A stretch of 64,000 nt of DNA, taken from positions 186,001 to 250,000 of the forward strand of contig JAETNS010000001.1 of assembly GCA_021772015.1 (NCBI GenBank), in the 5' to 3' direction. The position numbers and the translations under genes are program-made. Positions 1-8,183 of this stretch are shown here, one piece after another. The notes under the pieces were generated by a model, which was given only the letters and a program-made list of their open reading frames with translations, ran no database searches and was not told where the DNA came from. Within the stretch, counting starts at the first letter, position 1. Each line of letters begins with the position of its first letter. Source of the stretch: Prevotellaceae bacterium. Its GTDB lineage: Bacteria; Bacteroidota; Bacteroidia; Bacteroidales; Muribaculaceae.

Positions 1-117
1 AACATACAAGTCATTTCAATACTGACAATATTACAAATGCCAATAAGGAAGGAGCCGGATCCGATGTGAATCGAGTCCGGTTTCATGTTTTTGTAGAGTA
101 GGGGTGAACGTCATGTG

Positions 118-160
118 ACGGGTACGTCATAGTTGTTGCGTCATGGTTGTTACGTCATAG
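118..160. repeat. Short tandem repeat beside a stop codon
   Basis: A 14-base unit, CGTCATRGTTGTTR, occurs about 2.6 times in a row just past the 3' end of the next gene on the minus strand and overlaps its stop codon. A related CGTCATGTGACGGG sits just before it. Bases 1 to 117 hold no gene that I can support. The repeat may be slippage in a non-coding tail. I assign no function. Confidence 0.5.
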
Positions 161-580
161 CGCTGCCATGCCGCTAAGTCCGATCAATGCACCGAAAAAG
201 AGTATCAGGATGATGATGCCGAGGAAAGATATGACGGTGCCGGCGATGGCCAGTCCGCGTGGTGCCTTGAATAATCCGATCACCGAGAAAATCGCGCCAA
301 GAAGCCAGAGTATGAAATCAAGGACGGGAACCCAGCATAACAAAAGTGACAGCAGGGCGAGCACGAAGCCGGCTGTTCCGAGTCCGTTGCTCTTCTTCTC
401 CTGGTTGACAATGATTTGCTGTGTGTAGGGTGCCTGCTGCTGATACGGGTTTTGTTGTTGATATTGCCCGTGGTATTGCTGCTGGTATGGTTGTTGATAC
501 TGCGGCTGTGACGGGTTGTAGGATTGCCGGTATTGATCCTGCCTGTAGCCTTCCGGGGTTTGGTTCTGGTTGTCGTTCAT
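155..580 (-). CDS. DUF4190-like membrane protein with Gln/Tyr-rich N-terminus
   Basis: A protein of 141 residues. The first 60 or so are dominated by Gln, Tyr and Pro (repeated YQQ and PYQQQ), as in disordered cytoplasmic tails. Residues 67 to 135 form two or more hydrophobic segments with small residues, a Pro-containing turn, and a GLAIAGTVISFLG stretch that resembles the DUF4190 family of small membrane proteins. There is no signal peptide, so it should sit in the inner membrane with the Q-rich part inside. It lies 31 bases after the pseudouridine synthase gene on the same strand and could be the last gene of that unit. The function is unknown; the family match is by pattern only. Confidence 0.6.
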   Translation of the reverse strand: MNDNQNQTPEGYRQDQYRQSYNPSQPQYQQPYQQQYHGQYQQQNPYQQQAPYTQQIIVNQEKKSNGLGTAGFVLALLSLLLCWVPVLDFILWLLGAIFSVIGLFKAPRGLAIAGTVISFLGIIILILFFGALIGLSGMAAL

Positions 581-611
581 TGGTTTTATCGTTGAGGGTT
601 AAGTTGTATGG

Positions 612-1736
612 CTATCTTGTTGTGCCGGCATAATTGCGCCAGCGTTCAAGTAGTTGCTCCATGTCCGGCGGCAACGGAGCGGAAAAGAACATTTCTTCAC
701 CGGTGCGTGGATGTATGAATCCGAGGGTGCGGGCGTGTAGTGCCTGACGGGGGCAGGTGTCGAAGCAGTTTCTGACAAACTGCCGGTATGACGCGGAGGT
801 TGTTCCCCGCAGGATCTCGTCGCCGCCGTATCTCGCGTCGTTGAATAGAGGGTGGCCGATATGGCGCATATGGACGCGGATCTGATGGGTTCTCCCGGTC
901 TCCAATACGCATTTCACGAGTGACACATGTCCGAAATCCTCCATCACCTCATAATGGGTGACGGCATGTTTCCCAAGCTCCGAGTCGGCCGGGTACACGG
1001 CCATCTGCAGTCGGTCTTTTGTCGACCGGCCTATGTTCCCCTCGATTCGTCCGGCGGCAGGGGAGGGGATTCCCCATACCAATGCCCGGTATTCTCGTTT
1101 GGTGGTCTTGTTGAAGAACTGTTTCCCGAGATGGGTTTTGGCATCGGGGGTCTTCGCCACGACCAACAGCCCGGAGGTGTCCTTGTCTATGCGGTGTACC
1201 AGGCCCAGGCGCGGATCGTTGACATCGTAATCCGGATTGTCTTTCAGATGCCACGCCAGGGCGTTGACCAATGTCCCGGTCCAGTTGCCGTGACCCGGAT
1301 GCACCACCAGTCCGGCGGGCTTGTTGACCACAAGCAGGTCTTCATCCTCATACACGATGTCGAGAGGGATATCCTCCGGAGTGATTTCCATCTCATATTT
1401 CGGACGGTCCATGACGACCGACACCACATCGCGCGGTTTGACACGGTAGTTTGACTTGGCCGGTTTGCCGTTGACGAGTATACAGCCGGCCTCGGCGGCC
1501 TGCTGTATGCGGTTGCGGGAGGCTTTCTGCATATGGTCGACGAGGAACTTGTCGACACGCAGTAGCTGCTGTCCTTGATCGGCGACGAATCGGAAATGCT
1601 CGTAGAGTCCGTTTTCACCCTCCTCTTCGGAATCCTCGGCTTCGATATCGTCGAAGTCGGAAATCTCATCTTCAGGCGTAAGGGGTCGGGTGTCTGGCGA
1701 TTCTACTTCTCGGGGGTATGTGGCATGTGCGTTCAT
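612..1736 (-). CDS. rluD: RluA-family 23S rRNA pseudouridine synthase (RluD type)
   Basis: This enzyme isomerises uridine to pseudouridine in large-subunit rRNA. At 374 residues it has an acidic N-terminal tail of about 50 residues, an S4 RNA-binding domain (about 58 to 115, LLRVDKFL onward), and a catalytic domain. That domain carries the family motif HRIDKDTSGLLV, whose Asp is the nucleophile, and the GRTHQIRVH motif. The N-terminal acidic extension makes it longer than the usual 320 to 350 residues. It starts 4 bases after the PASTA gene stop, so the two are almost certainly one transcript. This pairing is familiar in Bacteroidales. The family is certain; the exact target site (RluD versus other RluA members) is inferred from the S4 domain. 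Confidence 0.93.
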   Translation of the reverse strand: MNAHATYPREVESPDTRPLTPEDEISDFDDIEAEDSEEEGENGLYEHFRFVADQGQQLLRVDKFLVDHMQKASRNRIQQAAEAGCILVNGKPAKSNYRVKPRDVVSVVMDRPKYEMEITPEDIPLDIVYEDEDLLVVNKPAGLVVHPGHGNWTGTLVNALAWHLKDNPDYDVNDPRLGLVHRIDKDTSGLLVVAKTPDAKTHLGKQFFNKTTKREYRALVWGIPSPAAGRIEGNIGRSTKDRLQMAVYPADSELGKHAVTHYEVMEDFGHVSLVKCVLETGRTHQIRVHMRHIGHPLFNDARYGGDEILRGTTSASYRQFVRNCFDTCPRQALHARTLGFIHPRTGEEMFFSAPLPPDMEQLLERWRNYAGTTR

Positions 1737-1740
1737 GGGG

Positions 1741-2802
1741 TCAGTCTATGTTCAACGCCTCGATTGTCTCCTCGATGGCCACGGTGTCAACGATTTCCCC
1801 TGTTTGGGAGACATCCTCCATCCCTCCTCCTACTTCAAGGGTGATAACGGCTGTCACCGGCACTTTCGCTCCCGGTCGCAGTGATACTCCGTTGAATCTG
1901 GCTCCCAACACCAGCCCGGCGTATTCCGAGGGGACGTTGACAGTCATGACCTGGGTTATGCCGAGACCTTCAAGCATCGAGCGCGCCTGACGTTCGGAGA
2001 CATCATAGAAATCGGGGATTGTCACCATTTTGGGCGTATATGCTACCAGCGTCAGGTAGACAGTGCCGCCACGCTTGATTTTAGCCAGCGGGATAGGGCT
2101 TTGCTCAACAACCGTCCCCGGGCGCGCATAACTGTCATACACGGAGTCTGTCACGACAGTCCGCAGCCCGGCTCTCGAAATGTTGCCCTGGGCCATCTCG
2201 AAGCTCTGGCCTTTGACATCGGGAACAGCGCGCTCCTGGCCGTGGAATGTCCAGAAATCGAGGAACCAGAGTGCCATCCAGATAGCCAATATGGTTGCGC
2301 ATATGGCGTATAGCAGGTTCATCATGACCGGGTGACGCTTGCGGAAACTTTTTTTGTGATTGTCGTTCATGCCGTCATTGTATCCGTCGCCGTAATATTG
2401 CTCCGTTCTTCCATCGCGGGCAGTGTTGTTGTCGCGGAATCCGTCACGATATCCGGCCCGGTAGCCGTCGCGGTCCGCCTCATTCGGATAATAATCCTCA
2501 CGATTGCGGTTTCTCTCCCGGCGCGGTTCCTCACGATAGATGTCTTCCTGCCGATAAAACCTGTCATCATACCCATCCTCCTGATATCCTCCGGCATCTT
2601 CGGCATATCGGTCCTCGTCGGGGTATCGGTCATAATGGTTGTCATCAGGGTAGAATTCCTTATCGTCGCGATAGTCATCGGGATATTCATCGTGGAGTCC
2701 GCTGGCGATTGGCTGCTCACGGAGTCCTTCGAGGTCTCGGTCTGAAAACTCTATGTTATGGCGTTGCCTTTTGCCCGGATTGTATTCCTGTCGGTCGTTC
2801 AT
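1741..2802 (-). CDS. PASTA-domain membrane protein with long charged tail
   Basis: I chose the ATG at 2802 (protein begins MNDRQEYNP), because the 44 track residues before it do not look like protein. The product is 353 residues. Residues 1 to about 165 are highly charged and rich in Asp, Arg and Tyr, with repeated YPDD, YRDG and DRYPDED-like units and no hydrophobic stretch. One membrane helix follows (YAICATILAIWMALWFL). The outer part has about two PASTA repeats (PDVKGQSFEMAQ and IPDFYDVSERQARSMLEGLG) and a short acidic tail. PASTA domains bind peptidoglycan fragments or beta-lactams. There is no kinase domain, so this is a stand-alone PASTA protein. Bacteroidales homologues, as I recall them, have a short cytoplasmic part, so this tail is unusual. 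It is cotranscribed with rluD. Confidence 0.85.
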   Translation of the reverse strand: MNDRQEYNPGKRQRHNIEFSDRDLEGLREQPIASGLHDEYPDDYRDDKEFYPDDNHYDRYPDEDRYAEDAGGYQEDGYDDRFYRQEDIYREEPRRERNRNREDYYPNEADRDGYRAGYRDGFRDNNTARDGRTEQYYGDGYNDGMNDNHKKSFRKRHPVMMNLLYAICATILAIWMALWFLDFWTFHGQERAVPDVKGQSFEMAQGNISRAGLRTVVTDSVYDSYARPGTVVEQSPIPLAKIKRGGTVYLTLVAYTPKMVTIPDFYDVSERQARSMLEGLGITQVMTVNVPSEYAGLVLGARFNGVSLRPGAKVPVTAVITLEVGGGMEDVSQTGEIVDTVAIEETIEALNID

Positions 2803-3038
2803 TATCTTGTCTGTTGTCGTTCGGTCCCATGCATCCGTTTCGTAAGTCTTTGTGCCCTTTGGAAAAACATTGTCGGCAGACGGAAGCGAGACCCGCAGAT
2901 ATTTCAATCTGCAAAAATAGTCAAAATCCCCCAAAAGAAAAAATGAAAATATTTTTGCGGATATTCATGAATTATGCAATTGCCGGTTGAGAGCGATAAC
3001 TAAGAGTGGCGGGAGGATGGGGTGAAAAATAATGTTAA

Positions 3039-3073
3039 GTTGGCGAGAGTTTCGGAAAAAATGGTTAACTTTG
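3039..3073 (+). promoter_or_regulatory. Bacteroidetes promoter for bamD
   Basis: TAACTTTG at 3066 to 3073 matches the -7 consensus TAnnTTTG, and a TTGG-type -33 element lies about 22 bases upstream. Transcription would start near 3080, about 100 bases before the bamD start. The -33 match is imperfect. Confidence 0.5.
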
Positions 3074-3183
3074 CCGCTTGAAACAGTCGCCCCCGGCTTA
3101 CCGCCGGATTTGGGGCGCGGTTTTGTCGTCTGTCCTGAAAAAAGGCCGGATGTGATATTAAGTTGTTACCTTGATAAAAACAT

Positions 3184-3999
3184 ATGGTTCATAAACTCAT
3201 CTTGTGGCTTGCGGTGGCGGTGATGGCCGCTGTCTCCCTCTCCTCTTGCGGGGAGTACCAGAAAGTCCTCAAGAGCAATGATGCCAATTACAAGTTCGAG
3301 TACGCAAAGCGCGCGTTCGAACAGAAAAAATATGTCCAGAGCTATACTCTGCTGAAAGATGTCGTGACCGTGTTCAAGGGATCCGACAAGGCCGAGGAGT
3401 CGCTCTACCTGTTGGCCATGAGCCATTACGAGAACAAGGAATATCCTGATGCGGCATCCTATTTCAAGGCTTACTACCAGCGTTATCCCAAAGGGAAGTA
3501 TGCCGAGCCTGCCCGTTATTATGCCGGGTATTCCTACTATCTCGACTCCCCCGAGGCGCAGCTCGACCAGTCGGAGACCATCAAGGCTATTGAGGAGCTG
3601 CAGGGTTTCCTCGATTACTTCCCCCGTTCCGACAAGGTCTCCTTGGCGCAGAATGCGATTTTTGAGCTGCAGGACAAGTTGACCCTAAAGGAATTGCAGA
3701 ATGCACAGCTTTACTATAACCTCGGGACATATCTTGGCAACAATTACGAGAGCTGTATCGTGACGGCCCGCAACGCCATCAAGGAATATCCTTATTCCAA
3801 ATACAAGGAAGACCTTGAGATGCTCGTACTGAAAGCCAAGTATCAGGAGGCCGCGCTTTCAGTAGATGAGAAGAAAGCCGACCGTTTCCGTGATGTGATC
3901 GACGAATATTATTCGTTCACAAACAATTATCCCGAGTCCAAGAACCTTTCCGAGGCAGAGAACATTTTGAAGATCGCCCGTAAGTATGTCAAGGACTGA
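3184..3999 (+). CDS. bamD: Outer membrane assembly lipoprotein BamD
   Basis: BamD is the essential lipoprotein of the BAM complex that inserts beta-barrel proteins into the outer membrane. The 271-residue product has a signal peptide with a lipobox ending LSSCG (lipidated Cys22). A series of TPR-like helices follows, with the YfiO-style motifs LLAMSHYENKEYPDAASYFKAYYQRYPKGKYAE and GFLDYFPRS, each repeated in variant form. Length and order fit the family (about 245 to 280). It is followed after 46 bases by the omega subunit gene, the usual Bacteroidales neighbour, so they are likely cotranscribed. Confidence 0.93.
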   Translation: MVHKLILWLAVAVMAAVSLSSCGEYQKVLKSNDANYKFEYAKRAFEQKKYVQSYTLLKDVVTVFKGSDKAEESLYLLAMSHYENKEYPDAASYFKAYYQRYPKGKYAEPARYYAGYSYYLDSPEAQLDQSETIKAIEELQGFLDYFPRSDKVSLAQNAIFELQDKLTLKELQNAQLYYNLGTYLGNNYESCIVTARNAIKEYPYSKYKEDLEMLVLKAKYQEAALSVDEKKADRFRDVIDEYYSFTNNYPESKNLSEAENILKIARKYVKD

Positions 4000-4045
4000 C
4001 CGCTTAGGCATTATACTGAAAGACAAACAAACACCATAAATATAA

Positions 4046-4384
4046 ATGGACTACAAGAAGACCAACGCCCCGCTCAACACCGTCACCCGTGACATGATGG
4101 ACCTTTGCAAGGACACCGGCAATGTCTATGAGACTGTAAGCATCATCGCCAAGCGTGCCAACCAGATCGCAGGCGAGATGAAACACGAGCTTGACAAAAA
4201 GCTTCAGGAATTCGCCTCGCTCAACGACAACCTCGAGGAGATATCAGAGAACCGCGAGCAGATCGAGATCTCCCGTTATTACGAGAAGCTGCCGAAACCG
4301 ACCCTGATCGCCACACAGGAATACATCGAGGGTAAGATCCATTACCGCAATCCGGCCAAGGAGCGTCTGTCGCTTGACGATTGA
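4046..4384 (+). CDS. rpoZ: RNA polymerase omega subunit (Rpb6 family)
   Basis: A small RNA polymerase subunit that binds beta-prime and helps assembly. The protein is 112 residues, and the core NVYETVSIIAKRANQIAGEM matches the Rpb6/omega helix pair, which normally contacts the C-terminal tail of beta-prime. The Bacteroidetes form carries a longer charged C-terminal part, seen here (ISRYYEKLPKPTLIATQEYIEGK). It sits just behind bamD, as in other Bacteroidales. In this organism the beta and beta-prime genes are about 15 kb away. The call rests on the family pattern and conserved neighbourhood. Confidence 0.85.
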   Translation: MDYKKTNAPLNTVTRDMMDLCKDTGNVYETVSIIAKRANQIAGEMKHELDKKLQEFASLNDNLEEISENREQIEISRYYEKLPKPTLIATQEYIEGKIHYRNPAKERLSLDD

Positions 4385-4452
4385 TCTTTGGTTATAATCT
4401 GACCGCAATGCTGCGATGTTGAGGCGATTATTGAAAAAATCCGGATTGTCGC

Positions 4453-4483
4453 TTTGTGCATTCCGGAAAATTCCTTAACTTTG
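4453..4483 (+). promoter_or_regulatory. Bacteroidetes promoter for rpsO
   Basis: A perfect pair: TTTG at 4453 to 4456, 19 bases, then TAACTTTG at 4476 to 4483. The start site would be near 4490, giving a leader of about 43 bases before rpsO. Confidence 0.8.
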
Positions 4484-4532
4484 CAGCCGCTTTATATATT
4501 TTATTACTCACTTCTCAAACATCTCTGAAAGA

Positions 4533-4808
4533 ATGCATCTGAATTCTGACGAAAAAATCGAGATCTTCGAGAAATACGGTAAGGGTAAGACTGACACTGG
4601 CTCTCCTGAAGCCCAGATTGCATTGTTCTCGGTCCGTATTGCTCATTTGACTGAACACCTCAAGTCAAATCACAAAGATCATACAACCGCTCGTGCTCTT
4701 AAGGCCCTCGTCGGCAAGCGTCGCCGCCTTCTCGACTACCTGATCAAGAAGGACATCAACCGCTACCGCGCCATCATCGCCCAGAAAGAGCTCGGCATCC
4801 GCAAGTAA
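4533..4808 (+). CDS. rpsO: 30S ribosomal protein S15
   Basis: S15 binds the central domain of 16S rRNA early in small-subunit assembly. The 91-residue product matches the family along its whole length: GKGKTDTGSPEAQIALFSVRI, the helix LTEHLKSNHKDHTTARAL, and the LVGKRRRLLDYL motif that contacts rRNA. Length is typical (89 in E. coli). It has its own promoter and a strong terminator, so it is monocistronic. Confidence 0.98.
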   Translation: MHLNSDEKIEIFEKYGKGKTDTGSPEAQIALFSVRIAHLTEHLKSNHKDHTTARALKALVGKRRRLLDYLIKKDINRYRAIIAQKELGIRK

Positions 4809-4846
4809 TCCCCGTTGACGAGGATTCTTCGCAGAAAAGCCATTGG

Positions 4847-4894
4847 AGTCACCGACGAATTCCTCCGGGAATATCATCGGTGACTTCTTTTTTT
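4847..4894 (+). terminator. Terminator of rpsO
   Basis: AGTCACCGA and TCGGTGACT form a 9-base-pair stem, with a second short pairing (TTCC/GGAA) in the loop. TCTTTTTTTGTT follows. It lies 38 bases after the rpsO stop. Confidence 0.85.
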
Positions 4895-4903
4895 GTTGGA
4901 ATG

Positions 4904-5185
4904 TTAATGTAGATTCGGAAGAAGGATCTTGAAGTAAACCATTGCCATCAGAGCCAGCACGACAAACAACTGCGCGGAAAAGCCATAGCACTTCTCAACT
5001 ATGCCTGCGACAATAAGCACTACGAGAATTACTGTCGCCACGACCGCATATACGGACCAGTATGTCAGTGCTTGATCTGGACGAAGTGGGAGAAAAATCC
5101 CCGCCAATAATCCCGTGAGCAAAATCCCCCACAGGCATTTGCCTATCCATGTTGAAAGGAATCTCGGTCGTTGGAATGGAATCAT
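4904..5185 (-). CDS. Small membrane protein of unknown function
   Basis: A 93-residue product from the ATG at 5185 (beginning MIPFQRPRF); an upstream ATG at 5215 would add ten residues. Three hydrophobic segments are visible: GKCLWGILLTGLLAGIFLPL, YWSVYAVVATVILVVLIVAGIV and LFVVLALMAMVYFKILL. Little lies outside them. I do not recognise the family. It is convergent with rpsO and shares the rpsO terminator region. Clear hydrophobic periodicity favours a real gene; no function can be assigned. Confidence 0.55.
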   Translation of the reverse strand: MIPFQRPRFLSTWIGKCLWGILLTGLLAGIFLPLRPDQALTYWSVYAVVATVILVVLIVAGIVEKCYGFSAQLFVVLALMAMVYFKILLPNLH

Positions 5186-5261
5186 AAGAGTTTGTTTTCT
5201 ACAGGATATTAACATGAATAGGGAACAAAGAGTTTTTGAACGGCTTATGAAGTGGCGGATA

Positions 5262-5292
5262 TTGGATTGTATTCAAAAATATCTTAATTTTG
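5262..5292 (+). promoter_or_regulatory. Promoter of the FecCD transporter operon
   Basis: TTGG at 5262 to 5265, 19 bases, then TAATTTTG at 5285 to 5292. The predicted start near 5299 gives a leader of about 77 bases, too short for a cobalamin riboswitch, and no B12-box-like sequence is seen in it. Confidence 0.6.
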
Positions 5293-5375
5293 CGGATATA
5301 ATTGCAATATTAAGAGAGGATAGTGAAGCCTTATAAAGGTGAACTGTTTTGAATGTTCTTGAATAAATTCCCCGC

Positions 5376-6137
5376 ATGAATAGAGAAGACACGACATCTT
5401 TCCCCGAAGCGTTGAAGAAGCTGCTTGGCAGGGGCTTTTTGAGCTATCCTGAAATGCTTGTCGGGCTTAACCGTGAGGGAGCTATGACGGCTTTCCCGCC
5501 GGTGCAGTATATGATGCAGGCATTACCTGCGTCGGGATTTATGCGCCCGTTGCAGATGGCGGAATCAGTGGCGGAGATTGAAAGGATGAGCGTTGATTTC
5601 GCGAGATTGACAGGTTTCCATCCGCTATGCAGTGATTATTTCTTCAAAAGTTTCGCGTATGCGACCGGATTGTTGACTGTCCCTCCGGTTATTCCCTCTT
5701 TCCCGGAGAAAAACATGGAAAAGACAGGGGCTGGAAGCGGGGAAGGTGAGGTCAATGAACCGGAAGAAAGTTACGGAAACGCCTCCGCTGTAATATGGGA
5801 TTTCCATTGGAGCGATGAGGAAAAATGCCGCTTTCTGTCAGGGCTTATCGAAGTAAACCGGGAGAATGAACGTCGATTGGGCTTGCGGGTCGCCGCTGTC
5901 TCGTGCGTTGCTGCCGAGAAATACAATTTCAGGTTGACTGCTGAATTGTCGCGGGTTGAGCGTGACGCGACCGGGGCGGCTTATTATGCAATCTACAGTC
6001 GGGAGGGGAATATTGCCGATGTCGGCGCTTTGGGTGTCATGTGCTATGATGATGTGTCCCCTATGCCAAAGGCAGTGACGGTGCCGGTCGCGCCGCATGA
6101 TGTTGCCAAGATATTGATTTACTGGGATAATGACTGA
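5376..6137 (+). CDS. Unknown protein, first gene of a metal-chelate transporter operon
   Basis: A 253-residue soluble protein with no signal peptide or membrane helix. I do not recognise a family. The N-terminal half is helical in character (LKKLLGRGFLSYPEMLVGLN, AEIERMSVDFARLTGF). A Glu/Gly-rich linker at about 115 to 135 separates it from a C-terminal part ending in DVAKILIYWDND. It overlaps the permease gene by 8 bases (ATGACTGA), which points to translational coupling. It takes the position where a substrate-binding protein would often be found, but it is not one: it has no export signal and no such fold pattern. It may be a cytoplasmic partner of the transporter or of the imported compound; that is inference from position. 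Confidence 0.7.
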   Translation: MNREDTTSFPEALKKLLGRGFLSYPEMLVGLNREGAMTAFPPVQYMMQALPASGFMRPLQMAESVAEIERMSVDFARLTGFHPLCSDYFFKSFAYATGLLTVPPVIPSFPEKNMEKTGAGSGEGEVNEPEESYGNASAVIWDFHWSDEEKCRFLSGLIEVNRENERRLGLRVAAVSCVAAEKYNFRLTAELSRVERDATGAAYYAIYSREGNIADVGALGVMCYDDVSPMPKAVTVPVAPHDVAKILIYWDND

Positions 6138-7170
6138 AGAGATGACCATATCCGGGAAGACAATGCGGGTCATGCTGCCGTTAGCGGTGGTATCGGTCGC
6201 CATGTTTGTGTTCCTCCTGTTCTTCGGGACGATTGAAATACCTGCTGAAGATGTCTGGCGGGTCCTGACCGGGCGCGGGGAAGATGGTGGGTTGGCGAGC
6301 CTTATTGTCGTTGACCTGCGTCTGCCGATGGCATGTTGCGCCTTTCTCTCCGGGATGGCGTTGTCGGTGGCGGGGCTGTTGTTGCAGACCACTTTCAACA
6401 ATCCGTTGGCAGGTCCTTCGATACTTGGAGTCTCCACGGGGGCTTCGCTCGGCGTGGCGGTGATGATGCTGTTGCTCGGAGGGGGATCGGCCGTAGGGAT
6501 AGCCCATTATGCCGGAGCGTTGACCGGGGCTTGCGTGGGGGCGGCTGTCATGCTGGTCTTGCTGCTGATCTTCTCGCGTGTGGTCAAGGGGACGGCAATG
6601 TTGCTGATTGTCGGGATTCTGTTGGGCTATCTCGCCTCCTCGGCGATATCCATACTGAATTTCTACGCAACCGAGGAGGGGGTGCATTCTTTCGTCATCT
6701 GGGGACTCGGAAGTTTCTCGGGGGTGACGTTGGGAGATCTCGCGGTCTTCGGGCCGTTGATCCTGATTGGGGTCATGGCCTCCTTCCTGATGATCAAACC
6801 GCTGAACGCATTGTTGCTTGGCAGCGATTATGCCGAGTCAATGGGTGTCAACCTTAGAGCCACGCGCAACCGTCTGCTGCTGCTGTCAGGGGTGTTGACC
6901 GCCGTTGTCACCGCTTTCTGCGGACCGATCGGATTTCTTGGACTGGTGATGCCCCATGTCGCCCGGCTGACACTCGCGACCTCCAATCATGAACGGTTGC
7001 TCCCTGCTTCCGCTCTCTGGGGCGGCTTCTCCGGCTTGCTGTGCGCTTGCCTCTCCCTCCTTGCGGGAAATGGAGGATTACTCCCTGTAAATGCCATCAC
7101 CCCCCTGTTGGCCATACCTATAATAATGTATGTTATCATCAACCGCGACAAATTGAGCTATTTCCGATGA
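6130..7170 (+). CDS. FecCD/BtuC-family ABC transporter permease
   Basis: Membrane subunit of an importer for ferric siderophores, heme or cobalamin. The 346-residue protein has about ten hydrophobic segments and the family landmarks LRLPMACCAFLSGMALSVAGLLLQ, NNPLAGPSILGVSTGAS, and GFLGLVMPHVARL followed by HERLLPASALWGG. These are the conserved coupling-loop and helix signatures. It overlaps the gene before it and the ATPase gene after it (ATGA at 7167 to 7170). No binding protein gene or TonB-dependent receptor is nearby, so the substrate cannot be told from the sequence. Confidence 0.93.
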   Translation: MTEEMTISGKTMRVMLPLAVVSVAMFVFLLFFGTIEIPAEDVWRVLTGRGEDGGLASLIVVDLRLPMACCAFLSGMALSVAGLLLQTTFNNPLAGPSILGVSTGASLGVAVMMLLLGGGSAVGIAHYAGALTGACVGAAVMLVLLLIFSRVVKGTAMLLIVGILLGYLASSAISILNFYATEEGVHSFVIWGLGSFSGVTLGDLAVFGPLILIGVMASFLMIKPLNALLLGSDYAESMGVNLRATRNRLLLLSGVLTAVVTAFCGPIGFLGLVMPHVARLTLATSNHERLLPASALWGGFSGLLCACLSLLAGNGGLLPVNAITPLLAIPIIMYVIINRDKLSYFR

Positions 7171-7976
7171 ACGATACCTTGCTGAAACTTGACAATGTCG
7201 CTGTAGGCTACGGGGGGATTCCCCTTTACGAGGATGTGAACCTCCGGGTCAGCCGTGGTGAGATGGTGACGTTGCTTGGCGCGAATGGAGCCGGCAAGTC
7301 GACACTGCTCCGCTGCGTGACCGGGCGACTCGCCCCGTTGCGCGGCCATGTCGAGATCACAGGCCGCTCTTTGTCTGGGATTCCGAAAGGGGAGCTTGCC
7401 AGGCTGGTCAGCATTGTCAGCACAGATCGTGCGCTGGCCGGAGCGTTGACTGTCGAGGAACTGGTTGCCCTTGGCCGGCAGCCTCATACCGGTTTTTTCG
7501 GCAGATTGTCGCGCCGCGACCGTGAGGTTGTAAGCTGTTCTTTGGAAGCAGTCGGTATGGCTGCGTTCTCTTCCCGTCAGGTCGCTTCTCTCTCCGACGG
7601 CGAACGACAGAAAGTGATGATTGCCCGTGCCTTGGCACAGGAAACCCCGGTAATGGTTCTTGACGAGCCGACCGCTTTCCTTGATGTCGCCTCCCGGCTT
7701 GAGACTCTTCAGCTCCTCTCCCGTCTCGCCAGGAATGAAGGGAAAGCGGTGATTCTCTCATCACATGATGTTTCCTCTGCCCTCCGCCTCTCCCAACGCC
7801 TCTGGCTGATTGTCGAGAAATCAGACGGGGAAGGCAGTCATGGAAGTTGCCGCCGTGGCCTGATTGACGGCTCCCCTCGCGAGCTGATCGAAAGCAATGC
7901 TCTTTCGTCCCTCTTCCCCGGCCGCCACGTCACTTTTGACTCTTCTCTCCTTGACTTTCTCCCTGATGCTTTATGA
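7167..7976 (+). CDS. ABC transporter ATPase of the FecCD system
   Basis: I use the ATG at 7167, which overlaps the permease stop (ATGA), rather than the track start at 7041, which lies inside the permease gene. The 269-residue protein has the Walker A GANGAGKST (about 37 to 45), signature LSDGERQKVMIARALAQ, Walker B VMVLDEPTAFLD and switch His in SSHDVSSALRLS. The order matches FecE/BtuD-type ATPases that power siderophore or cobalamin uptake. It forms a translationally coupled pair with the permease. The C-terminal 40 residues are less conserved. Confidence 0.93.
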   Translation: MNDTLLKLDNVAVGYGGIPLYEDVNLRVSRGEMVTLLGANGAGKSTLLRCVTGRLAPLRGHVEITGRSLSGIPKGELARLVSIVSTDRALAGALTVEELVALGRQPHTGFFGRLSRRDREVVSCSLEAVGMAAFSSRQVASLSDGERQKVMIARALAQETPVMVLDEPTAFLDVASRLETLQLLSRLARNEGKAVILSSHDVSSALRLSQRLWLIVEKSDGEGSHGSCRRGLIDGSPRELIESNALSSLFPGRHVTFDSSLLDFLPDAL

Positions 7977-8046
7977 TGATATCCGACGTTGTCAGACCTG
8001 ATTTCGCTCGAAAAACAGCACTTTTTTTGAATTTTTTGTCTGAAAA

Positions 8047-8077
8047 TTGGTTTATAAAATAAATCGGTTTATCTTTG
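8047..8077 (+). promoter_or_regulatory. Promoter of the membrane protein/regulator pair
   Basis: TTGG at 8047 to 8050, 19 bases, TATCTTTG at 8070 to 8077. The motif ATAAACCGATTT recurs around it (AAATCGGTTTAT here and again ATAAACCGATTT at about 8149), an inverted pair that could be an operator for the winged-helix protein encoded downstream. Confidence 0.65.
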
Positions 8078-8183
8078 CGGTAAGAAAAATGAGTTGGAGC
8101 TGAATGTCGAATCAAAGCTCCTTTATTTTTGGAATTATGGTTTACGTTATAAACCGATTTGCAAACTCAAAAAAACAAACGTT

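Noticed and set aside
5293-5375. Cobalamin riboswitch ahead of the FecCD operon
   Set aside because: The leader is under 85 bases and contains no B12-box-like sequence.
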